In this document: positions 1 to 11,404 of the stretch, in pieces | Position numbering within the stretch: the stretch's first letter is position 1 | How the letters are laid out: the number at the start of each line of letters is the position of its first letter | Assembly (NCBI RefSeq): GCF_001638985.1 | Contig: NW_017265165.1 | Span: 1 to 28,648 of the forward strand | DNA length: 28,648 nt | Origin: Phycomyces blakesleeanus NRRL 1555(-) | Lineage: Eukaryota; Mucoromycota; Mucoromycetes; Mucorales; Phycomycetaceae | Direction: 5' to 3' | The notes under the pieces: model-generated | What the model was told of the DNA's origin: nothing | The model's input: only the letters and a program-made list of their open reading frames with translations | The model's database searches: none | Position numbers and translations under genes: made by a program

Positions 1-959
1 TGTCGCGGGTGTCGCGGGGGTGGTTGGGGAGGTTGTTACTGCTGCTGTTGCTGTTGTTGTAGCTGTAGTTGAAGTTGAAGTTCGTGCTGGTGTGAATTTT
101 CGGGCGGACACAGACACGGGCGCGGGTCTTTTGGTTGCCTTTGCCGTTGTCGTTGTTGTTGTCGTTGTCGTTGTCATTATTGGTGCGTGCGTTTGGATTT
201 GGTTCTGTGTCTGTGTTTGCATCTGGGTGTGGGTGGGTGGGTGTTGAGGATGTTTTGTTCTTGGAGAGTGTGATTCAAATGATTCGTCGGGTTGGTTTGG
301 ACTTGTGGGATACAGGAGTCTTTCCATCTTGTCGAGTCTTTTCTCAAGCATTTCAATGTAGCCCTGTCGTGGGCCACGTTTCTTGTTGCTGGGTATGTAG
401 AGGCACTCTCTGTGGGATTTTTCGCAATTCCCACAACATGGTTTGGAACCATCGCACTTGATCTAATATGTTTATACGATTGTGTAATTGGGTGCGATCA
501 TGTATGCGATTGTATGCGATTGTGTGCGATTTTGTGCGATTGGGTGCGATTGGGTGCGATTGTACAGTATGTTTGTAATGTGTTTTTAGTGTGAGTATTA
601 TATGTTTATTTAAGTAATGATAGTAATAAGAATAAGAATAATATTAATAAATAAATAAATTATTATTATTATTATTATTTGCAAGGTAAAATGATAAAGG
701 CAGTTGTTTGTTTCGTTTTTGTATCGTTTGGTATGTATATACAAATATATAAATATTTAAATATAAATAAACCAAATAAACCAACAATAGCAAAATAGCA
801 AAATGTAATAATGTATATCTTGCAAGATCAAGCAGGGTGAGAAAGATGGCTTGCCTTTTTCTTTCGACACATATCGCATGCTTGTGTCAGTCGCTTCCGT
901 TTGCCATCCAGTCCCTTGGATTCAGAGGGGGATGCATCGGTAGGCGATTGAGACTGCAT
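1..959 (-). CDS. Zn2Cys6 (fungal zinc binuclear cluster) transcription factor, 5' part; exons 959-855 and 462-1
   Basis: Sequence-specific nuclear regulator, partial. Exon 1 (35 codons, ATG at 959) ends CDMCRKKK; exon 2 resumes IKCDGSKPCCGNC and runs open to the window edge, giving 189 codons. Joined, they form the full cluster C28-x2-C31-x6-C38-x6-C45-x2-C48-x6-C55 (C44 is an extra Cys). It is followed by LYIPSNKK and the linker KRGPRQGYIEMLEKRL with a coiled-coil continuation DKMERLL, typical of Mucoromycota Zn2Cys6 proteins. Beyond residue about 85 the protein is His/Gln/Pro-rich, then a poly-Thr tract and a Thr/Ala/Pro-rich region, probably disordered. The C-terminal regulatory part lies outside the window, so target genes cannot be guessed. 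The join uses a GC donor (AAG/gcaagc) and an attag acceptor across 392 nt; the reading frame and zinc spacing only work with this join. The family call is firm; the exact start is likely. Confidence 0.88.
463..854 (-). other. Probable GC-AG intron in the Zn2Cys6 gene
   Basis: On the minus strand the exon ends AAAAAG, followed by gcaagc, which matches the known GC-AG donor consensus AG/GCAAGT. The 3' end is catattag. Removing 854-463 joins CRKKK to IKC in phase 0 and restores the C-x6-C spacing of the zinc cluster. I found no GT donor nearby that does this. At 392 nt it is longer than most introns in the window (43-199 nt) and contains a 10-bp tandem repeat plus AT-rich simple sequence. Confidence 0.75.
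491..560. repeat. Seven-unit 10-bp tandem repeat (tgcgat core)
   Basis: Seven consecutive 10-bp units each end in GTGCGAT or ATGCGAT with a variable 3-4 base spacer, in strict 10-bp phase. The array lies wholly within the GC-AG intron of the Zn2Cys6 gene. Confidence 0.85.
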
Positions 960-986
960 CCTATGGGCAAGTATAAATATAAATAT

Positions 987-1019
<33 letters not shown>

Positions 1020-1053
1020 TAAATCAAACGATCACCAAAGGAATAAAATACAG

Positions 1054-1085
<32 letters not shown>

Positions 1086-3051
1086 TACAATAGAATATAG
1101 AATATAGCAATAGTACAGGGCAAACGTATATTTTTTTAAAAAGGCGCGCGTATAGGTAAAGAAGTGCAGAGTAAAGAAGTATAAGTGTATGTAAAATATG
1201 CTATGTGTTATATATACATATGTATTTTTCCCTTATTAATGCTTGTTCTTTTTACTAAATAAAAAAAAATAAAAAAATAAAATAAAAGAAAGAAGAGAGA
1301 AAATAGATATTTGCTGCGGATGACAAGTTTGAAGTTTCCTAATAAAAATGAATAGGAAAACTTATGGCTCAGAATAACACAGTCACTATACATTCTCCTT
1401 TTCTCTCTCTCTCTCTCTTTATATCTATATTTATCTATATTTGTCTATATCTATACGAATATGATTATGAATATTCCCGGACTGTCTATCTGCACTATAC
1501 ACTGTGTACGCATGTGTCTCTCTTTCTGAATATGTACTTCTTCTTATTTTGGTTATCCTGTGAATTTTACTTTTACTTGCCGTTTGGTAGAGTAAATAAA
1601 CTCCTTGAATACAACATCTATATAATATATATATATAAGTATTTAATAGTCTGTTTGAATCAATTGGCCAAAAATATATAGATAGATAGATACATACATG
1701 CATACATATATACATAGAAATGCAAAAAGATAGAGAGAAAGAAAAAGAAAGGAAAAGAAAGAAAGAAAGAAAGCTATTAGTAATTATTGTGCAAGTCACT
1801 AATACAAAGGTTATTAATCTCAGCAGTATTGTATCATACAACCTTACAAGCAAAATAACACCACACAAACCTTTGCTTACAAATGCAGCTTTATTCAGTG
1901 ATATAGCAAAATGAATATCCTATTTCTTACTGTTACTCTATTTAAAAAAAGAAGAAGAAGAAGCAGAATTAACGATTATCAATATCATTAGTATTAGTGT
2001 CTTTAAAACAAATTACACAATAGCTTGGCATTTCAGGGCAGTGTCTCTAAAAAGCGAGGACCACAAGGTACAATAGTTTATCATTGTCAAAAGATAAATA
2101 GAAATAAATAAAAAGTAGTGTGATTTGATATATAAAAAGGGAAATTGTTCGTTTCAAATACTTGGACAAGGCGTCAGAAGGGACATATTGGGTCAACAAT
2201 TTCTACAAGTTAGGGAAATTGGCTTGAACTTTATCACTATATGGCCTGATATGAAAGACACACTTAAACGTAAATGTACACGTACACGTACACGTACTCA
2301 TGTCCATATATGTATATACAAAAGGATAAATATCAGCAAGAAAAGGTTCATCAACCTCCCCCGAGTAACGTCACCATGGTTACTCATACCTGTCAGTCCA
2401 AGACAGATAAATCGTACATTATTCTATTGAAAAAACAATCACTTATACATATATACAGCTATCTAAAGCTCAATATCACCGACTAGTTCCCTCTATTATC
2501 TCGTTTGGACCTTTAATAAGGGTCATAATTTCTCACTGCTTTCTGGCTAAATAAATAACTTGTCGAGGAATGTAGACATCTGGCTAGCATACCAACAAAC
2601 AGGCCAAACAAATATAAATTAATAAACTATTGATAATACAATGAAGGGTATCCTATAAGAAATCTTGAAATTTACCAATGAAAATACAAAGAAAATAAAG
2701 CACCAATATAAAAAACAGTTTGTTTGGTAAGATTGGTGCAGTATTGGAAAGCAAAATTAGCGTGTATTATAGAAATGTAAATGATGTGGCGATCTTTCTA
2801 TTCTAGAATAAGCAAAAGAATATTGACGTCAGATGTATTGCAGCCTAAATTCCCACTATGATGATTGCCGCTTTGATCCACACACAAGCAGAAATATAAA
2901 AAAAAATGAAGGAAAGAAACCCTGGATTTCCTACTTGCGGACTAGAGCTGCCTTTCTTTCTTTTCCTTTAATTTTCTTATCTCTTTACACTTCCCTTTCA
3001 TATACATAATTATACGGCACAAAATAACTTACTAGACAGAGAAATATAGAA
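960..3051. other. AT-rich intergenic region between divergent genes
   Basis: Divergent spacer between the Zn2Cys6 gene (minus) and the DUF4112 gene (plus), so it should hold both promoters. It contains TA-rich microsatellite at 970-1085, a CT run near 1395-1418, GATA/CATA short repeats at 1680-1712, an AAAG-type run at 1738-1772 and an ACGTAC run at 2275-2296. The open frames here are low-complexity or lack recognisable domains. I saw no RNA gene. Confidence 0.6.
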
Positions 3052-3747
3052 ATGTGGTTAAAAAAGCAACCTGAACCAGACGTACAGCTGTCAAAAAGAG
3101 ACCAGATCATTCTGGACAAATACAACGAACGTGTACGGAAATTCGACGAGATGTTCAAACTGTGCTGTTGCTGGATAGGCTACGACGTTCTTCTTGGTCA
3201 GTATATTATAATTGGTAGCAAGCTTTGATCGGGAGATTGGAATTTATGTATATATTACCTGTGGCTTCTTACCCTTATAAACAAAATCCTACAAGATTTT
3301 TAGACTTTATTCCTATTGTTGGAAAGGTAATTTCTCTTGGCTTTGCACTTTCTCTATACCAACTAGCATGCAAAGCCGACCTTCCGAAATCTATTCGCCA
3401 GCGTATGATATATCACCTCAGTGTTGATTTTCTGGTATGTGTGTATGTGTGTTTTACATATAAAAAAATAAAATATATATTATACGATATTTTACAAGAC
3501 AAAACTCACCCATATAGTCCAATAACCCTTTTCTCCTTCTCTAAAGCTTGGATTGATCCCAATCCTAGGTATCCTACTCGATATGTTATACCGAGCTCAC
3601 AGTAAGAATGCTCGTATATTGAGACGGTTCATGTATGAGAGGGCAAGAAATGGAACGGTAATAGCCGAACAAGAAGCTATGGCAGTTGATCTCACTTCTC
3701 TTGGCCCACCTCCGAACAATCCGCGTACTATTGAAAAAGAAGAATAG
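3052..3747 (+). CDS. DUF4112 family small membrane protein; exons 3052-3196, 3304-3434, 3547-3747
   Basis: Predicted 158-residue protein of the DUF4112 family (biochemical role unknown). Splicing gtcagt...tttttag (3197-3303, 107 nt) and gtatgt...ctaaag (3435-3546, 112 nt) joins the segments into the family pattern GYDVLLDFIPIVGK ... DFLLGLIPILGILLDMLYRAH, two hydrophobic halves each with an (L/F)IPI(V/L)G turn, at about residues 41-70 and 84-106. The N-terminus is charged and soluble; the C-terminal 50 residues after NARILRRFMYERAR are hydrophilic and end in an acidic tail. Each exon alone is short, and both intron-exon joins keep the frame. The ATG is the first in frame after the upstream AT-rich region. 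The family call rests on motif recognition; bacterial and fungal homologues are usually short like this one. Probable membrane association is inferred from hydrophobicity. Confidence 0.85.
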
Positions 3748-3835
3748 CATATACACACAAAAACAAAATATACCGTATATAGATCTTGTTACAGGCAGAT
3801 TGTTCGACAAGGGTACACAAAACAAAGATATGCCC

Positions 3836-3841
3836 AATAAA
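3836..3841 (+). terminator. Possible polyadenylation signal of the DUF4112 gene
   Basis: An AATAAA hexamer lies about 90 nt after the stop codon. In such AT-rich DNA the hexamer is common, so position is the only support. Confidence 0.3.
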
Positions 3842-5883
3842 GAAGTCTAGACCACGACTACATTTTATCACTAAAGAAAATAAGCAGAATAATATGATGA
3901 ATACTCTTTCTACACTTAGAGTAGCATCTTATTTCTCTTAAAAACAAAACAAAATTTTGGGCTTTTCAGTGGGTCTAATGTTGATATTGCACTCTAAATT
4001 ATATATATGTATATTACTTGGACTTATTAACCCAACCAAACGACAAGCCCAAAAGAAACAAAATGGAATCCTGGAATCAAGTTTATTAAATCTCAGAAAT
4101 GTCACGTGAAGAATTGCACACAAAGTGAACGTTGGCCAAGGAATTAAACCCGCTCTATATATTTATATATAAGAAATATCAAAGTTATTCTTCCATGAAA
4201 GTAAATTTCATGCCATAGCTTTGCAACTGAGATTGAGTAAGTAATAAAAGGCTTCTGTAATATTCTGTATACAAGTAATAAAGGAGAAGAAGAAGAAGAA
4301 GAGTTCATTTCTTTACAAATAGTAATTTTTCCAAAATGCAATTATAGTAAATCGACAAAGCCATTCCAGCCCTGTACCCGCACTAAAGTAGTATATTCTG
4401 TAACCAAAAGCGACACAATATTCTCGAGGGCAATATATACAGTAGCTAAACTCTACCTACGCCAAACAGTATATATATATAATGATAATATAATAGTTGT
4501 ACAATTTAAGAAAGAAAGAAAAGAGAGAGCTACAGTAGCAACACAACTAGTGAAAATAAAAAGAAGGATAATCAGGGCTTCTGGTGCAAGTATTGCTGTT
4601 TTTGTAGCGTACCAAACGTCACACACACACACACATGTATATATACATGTATGTATATAAAGAAGCCTTTTTTAGCTTTAGAGGATAGGATTTCAATTGA
4701 TGATGCTTTTGTTATTTCTAGGAAGCCCGTTGTTGGTGTTTGAGGATAGATTATAGACATAGTATCTGGACTTGATATAATTTATATTGCATTGTGTGAC
4801 CAATGTTCCCCCAAGCGAATACATGTTTTCTAACTTTAGATAATAATAATAATAATAATACTATTCAATTTTGTCTGTTTGTTTCTTTTTAGCATAAATG
4901 AAGACCATATTCCTTTCTATGTCTTTATTTCTTTAGACAAGTAACTTGTAATATACATACTGTATATTATTATTTAGACATTCAGAAGGAGCTATTATGA
5001 ATTATGCCAATTATTAATGCTATTATTATTTTTAGCTTTGAAATACAAGTAAAATGCCAAGATTTTTCCGTTTCTTTTCTTTTAAAGAAATATAAGAATG
5101 TAGGGCATTTGACTACAAACATCCCCCAATTAGATTAGCAGTGTTTAAAACGCATTGGCTTGTAAGATAGTAATCGAAACAGTAGAGACTGTTGGGATAT
5201 TGGTTACAAGTTTAATAGACGTGTAAATTCAGTAGTATAATAAATTTAACTTTAATTACAACACACACAAGTATATATATATATATATTTATGTATGTAT
5301 GTATGTATGTATATCTTTCTCTCTTTCTCTATATATCAACCTCTTGGAATGTATATTAAGGATATTAGGTCAATAGCAAAGTATATATCTATCAACTCCG
5401 TTTCTTATATAATTACAAAAACACCCCGTAATTTCGTCACTATTGACAAGATAGTTGGGTTATCTTGCATTGCTTCACTAGACAATAAAACAGCACACGT
5501 GTTTTTCTCTTGGTTGACACGATCTGACCTTTTGGTCACCGTTCCTGAACACAATTAGCCTTTAGATTTATTAACTACTCAATTATATATATACGTGTGT
5601 GTGTGTGTGCATTTGGCTAATATATATATATATATACCTTAGTTACTATGAGCGTAAAATAAAAATAATATATATATATAAAGCAAAAATCTATTTAAAG
5701 AAGCAAAGAAAAAATACTATGAGACAAAAAAAAAAAAGAAAAAAAAATGCTGTAATTTGATAAAGTCCAATGGGCTGGCTGGTAGCCCTACAATAAAAAA
5801 AAACTTACCCAAGAAAAGGTTTGGCCGAAGCAAAGCCACGGTTACCCTTATTTAGATTCCTTGGCCCTTTGGAATCCCACATC

Positions 5884-5917
5884 TCACTCTCTCTCATACT
5901 CTCATACTCTCTTTCTC
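5884..5917 (+). promoter_or_regulatory. Pyrimidine-rich tract before the start codon
   Basis: CTCTCTCTCATACTCTCATACTCTC-like sequence lies directly before ATG 5918. CT-rich blocks near the transcription start are common in fungal promoters, and a similar block precedes the GATA gene and, as its reverse complement, the gene starting at 25011. The functional assignment is inference. Confidence 0.4.
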
Positions 5918-7284
5918 ATGGACCATCATCCCGTCGACGAAGCTCTCACACCTAGCACAAGTAAACTATCTTATCGAGTTGCTCAAGTATTATTGGATGA
6001 GTCCATGTATAATAATGTCACCTAGGTCTCGATGAGCTGCACATCTCACCTCAGCAACAATGCGACCCCACCACCCCTGCTGACTTGAATTCATCCAGCG
6101 ATCCACAATCTCCAGCACCATCACCAACACCAACACCATTACAGCCACAGGCACAGGCACAGACACAACCACAACCACATTCGCAATCGCAATCGCAACC
6201 ACAACCACAACCACCAACCCCTCTCAATGTTAGTCAGCAACCAACATCTACTGACAGCACACCAACCCCGACCAGCCTCGTCCAAGATACCCCTTCGCCT
6301 GTCGCCCCGGCCGATACACTCCAAGTACTACAGCTTAAGGCTCAGCTTGCTCAGCAACAAAAGGTTCTCATGGAAATCAATATGGAGAAAGAGCGTTATC
6401 TTCTCGACACCCAACGTCTGAATGAGATGATCTTCAAGGTCAAGGAAAAGACTTTGCAGAGACAAGAAGAGAGAAAGCAACTGGAAATAAACTATGACAA
6501 GCATTTGCGGTCCCTGCGTGCAACAAACGATGACACCGAGACTATCAAACTTCGCCTGCAGCAATTAAAGCAGAACATTGACGAACTCGCCACAGACCTT
6601 GTTACGCATGGCGATCATGCTCAGGCCACACGCGCACTCCGCACATTCTGGCTCAACCTTCACAAGTCTATTGAACGCATGGGAGATCCCCTCCCACCAC
6701 AGCGCATCAAGATGCTGACCGAAAAGTTTATCATGGATGTCCTTGTCCAGAACATGAACCTCACCAGATTCCCTGGCCTCAGTGTATCCAGGCACTACGA
6801 CGCCATGCTCGAATTCTTTGAGATTCACGATCCTTCTTCTTCTATTCGTCTCCGCCAGGAACTCACCATGGTCATGATTTCCAAAAACCAGCCCAATACC
6901 GATATCCATCAGGCTCTCCACATGGCCACTCTTTCGAACTGGAAGTTTCTCTACAGCGGTCTGACCGAGGCCTATCCGTTTGTCTACAAACAAGACAAGA
7001 GTGACGGTAAGATGTATTATGGCTCAAAGGTACGCACGCTCGTCGAACAGGCCATGTTCCTTGGGTTTGCTATGAAGGGCCAGGAACTCGACATTACTGC
7101 TGCAGAGACTCAGGAACAGTCTCAATCATTCGACCCGGAATTTATGGTTGATGAAGATGGCCAGACAGCAGGTGTGGTTGAGTTTTGCATTTGTCCGCCG
7201 TTTGTTGTGTATGCAGATCACCCACGGCCTATAGAAAAAGGAAGAGTCTTGTGTTTTACTCCCCCCTCCACAGCAGTAATCTAG
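5918..7284 (+). CDS. Gln/Pro-rich coiled-coil protein of unknown function; exons 5918-5960 and 6026-7284
   Basis: Predicted 433 residues. A 43-nt first exon (ATG 5918) joins through a 65-nt intron (gtaaac...cctag) to one long exon. Without the splice the ATG frame stops at TAG 6023, while the long frame has no ATG before its conserved part. Residues about 35-110 are Pro/Gln/Ser-rich and probably disordered. Residues about 113-204 form a Leu/Gln/Lys/Glu heptad coiled coil. A folded part follows with LRTFWLNLHKSIERMGDPLP, SKVRTLVEQAMFLGFAMKG and a C-terminal FCICPPFVVY ... KGRVLCFTPPS block. The C-terminal half has the composition of a conserved globular domain, but I cannot name its family. 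The gene converges with the UPF0324 gene, 541 bp away. Real coding status is near certain; the first exon is likely; function is unknown. Confidence 0.85.
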
Positions 7285-7434
7285 AACCATATTACCCTAC
7301 CTTTGAATATATATCTATCTATCTATCTATCTATCTACATATCTACATATCTACATGTATAAATGTATACGTACGTTCCTGTGTGTCTGTTTCTATGTCT
7401 TTCTGCGTGTGTTTATGAAAACATAAAACATAAA

Positions 7435-7440
7435 AATAAA
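7435..7440 (+). terminator. Possible polyadenylation signal
   Basis: AATAAA lies 150 nt after the stop of the coiled-coil gene and just before a long AAT microsatellite. The hexamer is frequent in this DNA, so support is weak. Confidence 0.25.
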
Positions 7441-7449
7441 ATGAAATGA

Positions 7450-7519
<70 letters not shown>
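7450..7519. repeat. (AAT)n microsatellite, about 70 bp
   Basis: Uninterrupted AAT/ATA trinucleotide run in the convergent spacer between the coiled-coil and UPF0324 genes. The 7285-7825 spacer also has a CTAT run at 7313-7336 and otherwise shows nothing gene-like. Confidence 0.95.
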
Positions 7520-7825
7520 TTAATAATAAAATGTATATTCATTGTCAAGAGGTTTTGGATAAAAGCGTAGTGTATTTTGATAAAAAATAATGGAGATTAT
7601 TAGCATTGCTATATATAATTATACAAAAGAAATTATATTAAATACCTGGAAAAATAAAAATAAAGTAAGAATAAAAAGGAAAAGACTATAGGAAGGAATA
7701 TACAAGATAACAAAAGACGCGTAAGATAAAATAAAACAATATAAGAAAAGTATAATAGGGTATAAAGACAAAAAAAGTACATGTATATGTGTGGTTACAT
7801 AACAGAAAATGAAAGAAAGGTCTGT

Positions 7826-9496
7826 CTAGAGATAAGTAAATGCTGTCCATGCCAGAACTCCTGTCACAACAATATCCACCATCTGTGCCATAATGTACAG
7901 GGTACAAAGTTTGCCGAGATTGCGAATGTTCTGGCGCACATCGTCCAAATGGAGTCCCAAGCCGATGCTAACGAACGACAATGTCGAGAACCACTCAGAA
8001 ACATAAAAGCAAAATGTGTTGACATTCGAACGGAGCTGTGGGTCTCCATCGACAGTGGTGTTAAAGAGGATTGCAGTCAGAATAAAACCAAGAACAAACT
8101 TTGGAAAACGTTTCCAGAGAAGAACCCATGCCTTGTCTCGGCGCGCAATAGGTGCCATTCTAGGCTGAGGGATAGTTGCACATCCCTCATTCTCTGGTTC
8201 ATGCGGTCCATGTGGTCCGTCTGTGTTGTCGATTGTTGACTCGTTGCTAGCAGTGTCAGTTATTGCGTGCATCATTTCCTCTTCATTGGCTCTGTATGCC
8301 ATGCGCAATTCATGATGAGACCAGGCCCAGGCCATGAGGACAGACAAAGGTCCAATCAAGACATTCTGCATCATCTTGACTACAGCCGATGTGTCGACTG
8401 CTTCCTTGTCGCCATAGATACTAGCAGATGCCAATACTGCACCTGTCGAATCAACACAGCCACCGAACCAGGCCCCGCTCACCGTAGCCGAGAATCCCAA
8501 GTCTTTGGCGACATAAGGTAGGGCAATGATGCTCGGGATTGTGAAGATTGAGATGATTGCTATCGGGAGTTCAGTCTTCTGGGGTGATCCCATACTTGCG
8601 CCAAGTGCAATTGCAGCCGACGAGCCGCAAATAAACGTTGCGCCGGACATGATGATCGCGGTCTGGAGATCGATACGAAGGAAACGCCAGCCGATAAAAG
8701 CCAGGACCATGAACAGAAGAGGAGTGTCGATCCAGCTGACAAACAAAGCGCGAGGAGCGAGCGGTCTGAGAACACTGATGTCGATACACAGCAAGACAAG
8801 ACTGGTGGCAATGTAGAATTCGGTCTGTTGGGCAACCTTGAGCCAATGCGGGAGTGCGATCGAGACTTTGTTGATACTCAACAAATTGCGAAGAATACAG
8901 CCGATAATAATAGCCCATATGGAATCGCCAATACTAGCCTTGTGCAGGGTCACTACAGAAAAGAAAAGAAAAGAAAAGAAAATAAAATTTTACGCACAAA
9001 TGTAAGTAAGTAAGCAAGTAAGTATATTGTTGTAATGACGCCTTTTTTTTTCTTAGGAAAAATACATACCATTGCTGGCTAACATCTTGCTGATTAGGGA
9101 TACAAAAAATACAACTAAATATCCAATTGGATAAAGACGCCAGTTTTTTGCATTTGTAGCTGCCATTGCCAGCCAGACAATTAGTCCAACCGCGAAGAAT
9201 AAAACCAGTAGCCCGTAATTTCCCACGGTGGCAAACGTTAAAAATGGATTTGTTGACCAGGGTAAAAACTTTGGTTCAGGTATGTCATGCTTTACAGCAC
9301 TCACTACGCATCCAAAGAAGATCAGACCGATCCAACAAGGCCACCATTCTTCTGAATTCCACCACATCAGCCATGACAGCACACGACGGGGAGATAAAGT
9401 AGGTGTGGATGTGGGCGTTGGTTTTTCAGATTGAGTTGAACCGCCTTGGTAGCTAGGAGATTGCTTGGAAGACATTTCTGCCTTTGATGACTGCAT
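7826..9496 (-). CDS. UPF0324 (YeiH / Cons_hypoth698) family multi-pass membrane protein; exons 9496-9070 and 8952-7826
   Basis: Predicted 517 residues. Bacterial members are annotated as putative sulfate exporters, but the substrate is not established for fungal forms. A 117-nt intron (gtatgt...ctgtag) joins ...KMLASN to VTLHKASIG (the split codon becomes GTG, Val143). Family hallmarks seen: MSGATFICGSSAAIALGAS (residues about 244-262), the helix-rich AIISIFTIPSIIALPYV, GAWFGGCVDSTGAVLASAS, and LWKRFPKFVLGFILTA. About 10-11 hydrophobic segments are visible, with two or three already in exon 1 after WWPCWIGLIFF. Unlike compact bacterial members it has a Ser/Thr/Pro-rich N-terminal tail of about 40 residues and a polar insertion rich in His, Pro, Glu and Asp before the last helices. 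The start could also be the second Met, 7 residues downstream. The family call is strong; location (plasma or organelle membrane) is unknown. Confidence 0.88.
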
Positions 9497-11404
9497 GATA
9501 AACAGTGTGTTAAAATCAAGATGAATTTAACAAGAAATAGACAAGGTAGAAGGGCAAAAACAAAACAAGACAAAGAAAAACAAACCAGAATTAGTGCTTA
9601 TATATAGTATCTTTGTTTTTTTTTGTACTGAGAACGGAGTATCTTCTAGTCTTCAGAAAATAAATTCCCACCTTCAAAGTGTTATGGCTACCGAACGATA
9701 GCTATTGTGGGTAACATGTTACACTAACCCCTCGAATAAGCTGATTTTAGAGGTAAACGGAAGCTTGCGCCATATTGCGCAATGAGTTCTTGTGTAATCT
9801 TGGTTTCATTTTATTTCACGGTGCCTTTCAGGTTCCATGATGATTTTTATTTTATTTCTTTGTTTCTAAACACTATATATACATATATCTCTCGCAGTAG
9901 TTTATCTTGAAGGTTTTTGTTTGAAAATACTAGCCTTTTTGTACTTCTTTATCTCTCTTTCTTCATTTCTCTACCTTAACTACAAAAAGATACAGGTTTA
10001 ATGTGTTATTTTGAAGGTTCACCAGATACAGGTTTATCTTTTTTTTTTCTTTCTTTCTTTATCATTCTTGTGCTGATAAGGGATAGTAGAGTACGTTTGA
10101 GAATTGAAGCCCTTGCACTCTTTCTTTCTGTATATATATATATTTGTCTTTAATATACAATATATAACACCTTTCTTAGTATTTATTATATTAACAGTCT
10201 TGTGTGTATCATCTGAAGATGACATCAATTTCTTTAGCAGTGTAAACAAGTCTTGTATTCTAATATGACTCTAAAACACACAAAATTACCCAAAAGATAT
10301 AGCAATGGAAAATATATATACCATTTTCTTCCGAACACTTTTTTTTTCCGAACCTTTCCATTTTGCTTATGACTTTCAGGTCCCACCTACCAGAATTTTT
10401 TTTTGACTTGTATTCTCTTCTTCTATCTCTACCTATATATCGATATTTTTATCTATATATATATTGGATTTGTAACAGAGAAACCTTGGAATAGAATTAG
10501 CCATTTGATCTCCATTTAAACCAACATATATACTCAAAATTTTCTAATAAAGACCCTGCATCTTTTATATTTAACATTGATGTTAATGCTGACATTAACA
10601 TTGGCAGAAAATAAAAAAGAGAACACTTTCTTATTCTACTATTATATTTAAGTTATTTCGCTCTCGTTCTACCTCTCTCTCTCTTTATGTTTTCTTGATA
10701 TATATAAGCCAAACCCTTTGGTGTATTAGGTAAAAAGTGTGTGTTAAACATTCTACAGAGCAATAAAAAGTGAAAAATTAACTTCAATGGTTATATATTC
10801 ATTTTTGCCTCTTATCATTCAACTTAATTTTTTCTTCTGCTCCATTTCCTATCTGCTATCATTAGTCTTAACAAGCTTGAGGTCTTTGATTCTTTGTTAT
10901 TTTTCTTATATTGCTTTTGTTTGAATAATATTAACATAAATGATGAATACATACACAACACAAAGAGTATTAAGACTTTGAATATACTTGCTTATAGACA
11001 TAGGTATAGATATGTAGATATAGACGTAAATCAGTCGTATACTAATGACACACTCTATCTTGACTCTTTATATCTCCACAGTATTTAGATTTATCAACTG
11101 AAAAATAATCACACATACACAGAATACACAAGCAAAGATAGGAAAATTATTTTATATATATATGTGCGTGTGTGATCTAACGGGATTCTAATCGCTGATA
11201 CAAAAGTGCCTCGAGTGCCTCGAACGTATAAAGTCCGCTTATCAATTTACACTATAAAGCCAAATGGTCAATTGGAAAAATACCCTTTTTTTTTAAAAAA
11301 TCACCCACATAGTACTGAACTATTACTATTATGATCTGCAGAAAAGAAAGACTTTATACACACTTGCACTAATTATAATACAAAAGGATTATTGAGATTT
11401 TTAT
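9497..11404. other. AT-rich gene-poor region, left part
   Basis: Low-complexity AT-rich DNA with T-runs, TA microsatellites (10130-10144, 10450-10465, 11150-11162) and CT runs (10672-10684). No open frame shows a recognisable domain. A short direct repeat GTGCCTCGA occurs twice in tandem at 11207-11224. The first 300 bases should contain the UPF0324 promoter. Confidence 0.5.
9774..9783. promoter_or_regulatory. ATTGCGCAAT palindrome upstream of the UPF0324 gene
   Basis: A perfect 10-bp palindrome containing TTGCGCAA, a classical bZIP (C/EBP-type) half-site arrangement, lies 278 bp upstream of the minus-strand start at 9496. A 12-bp palindrome, GTAACATGTTAC, occurs nearby at about 9711-9722. 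A role as binding sites is inference from sequence only. Confidence 0.25.

Larger units (their letters stand above)
3748..5917. other. Intergenic region with microsatellites, no supported gene
   Basis: About 2.2 kb of AT-rich DNA. It contains an (AAG)n run at 4284-4300, a CA run at 4620-4634, an AAT run at 4841-4860, a TATG run near 5286-5312 and TG/TA runs at 5595-5635. The open frames at 5295-5558 (plus) and 4572-4760 (minus) have no recognisable domain and begin in simple repeats. The last 150 bases before 5918 hold a CCAAT motif (near 5768) and a CT-rich tract (5884-5915), the likely promoter of the next gene. Confidence 0.55.

Noticed and set aside
177..452. Minus-strand 91-codon frame beginning MVPNHVVGIAKN
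   Set aside because: It overlaps the Zn2Cys6 exon in another frame, which carries the complete zinc cluster and linker.
491..560. CRISPR-like array
   Set aside because: Units are 10 bp with no spacers, in a eukaryotic intron; it is a simple tandem repeat.
6139..6993. Minus-strand and other-frame open stretches over the coiled-coil gene
   Set aside because: The plus frame has clear coding structure (coiled coil and conserved motifs); the others mirror its codons.
8267..8918. Overlapping open frames on both strands within the UPF0324 gene
   Set aside because: Conserved family motifs fix the minus-strand frame; the rest are shadows.
11207..11360. Terminal inverted repeat or third catalytic block of the Tc1/mariner relic
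   Set aside because: CTCGA-type repeats and a weak SPDLNP-like reading were seen, but no matching right end was found and the reading has stops.
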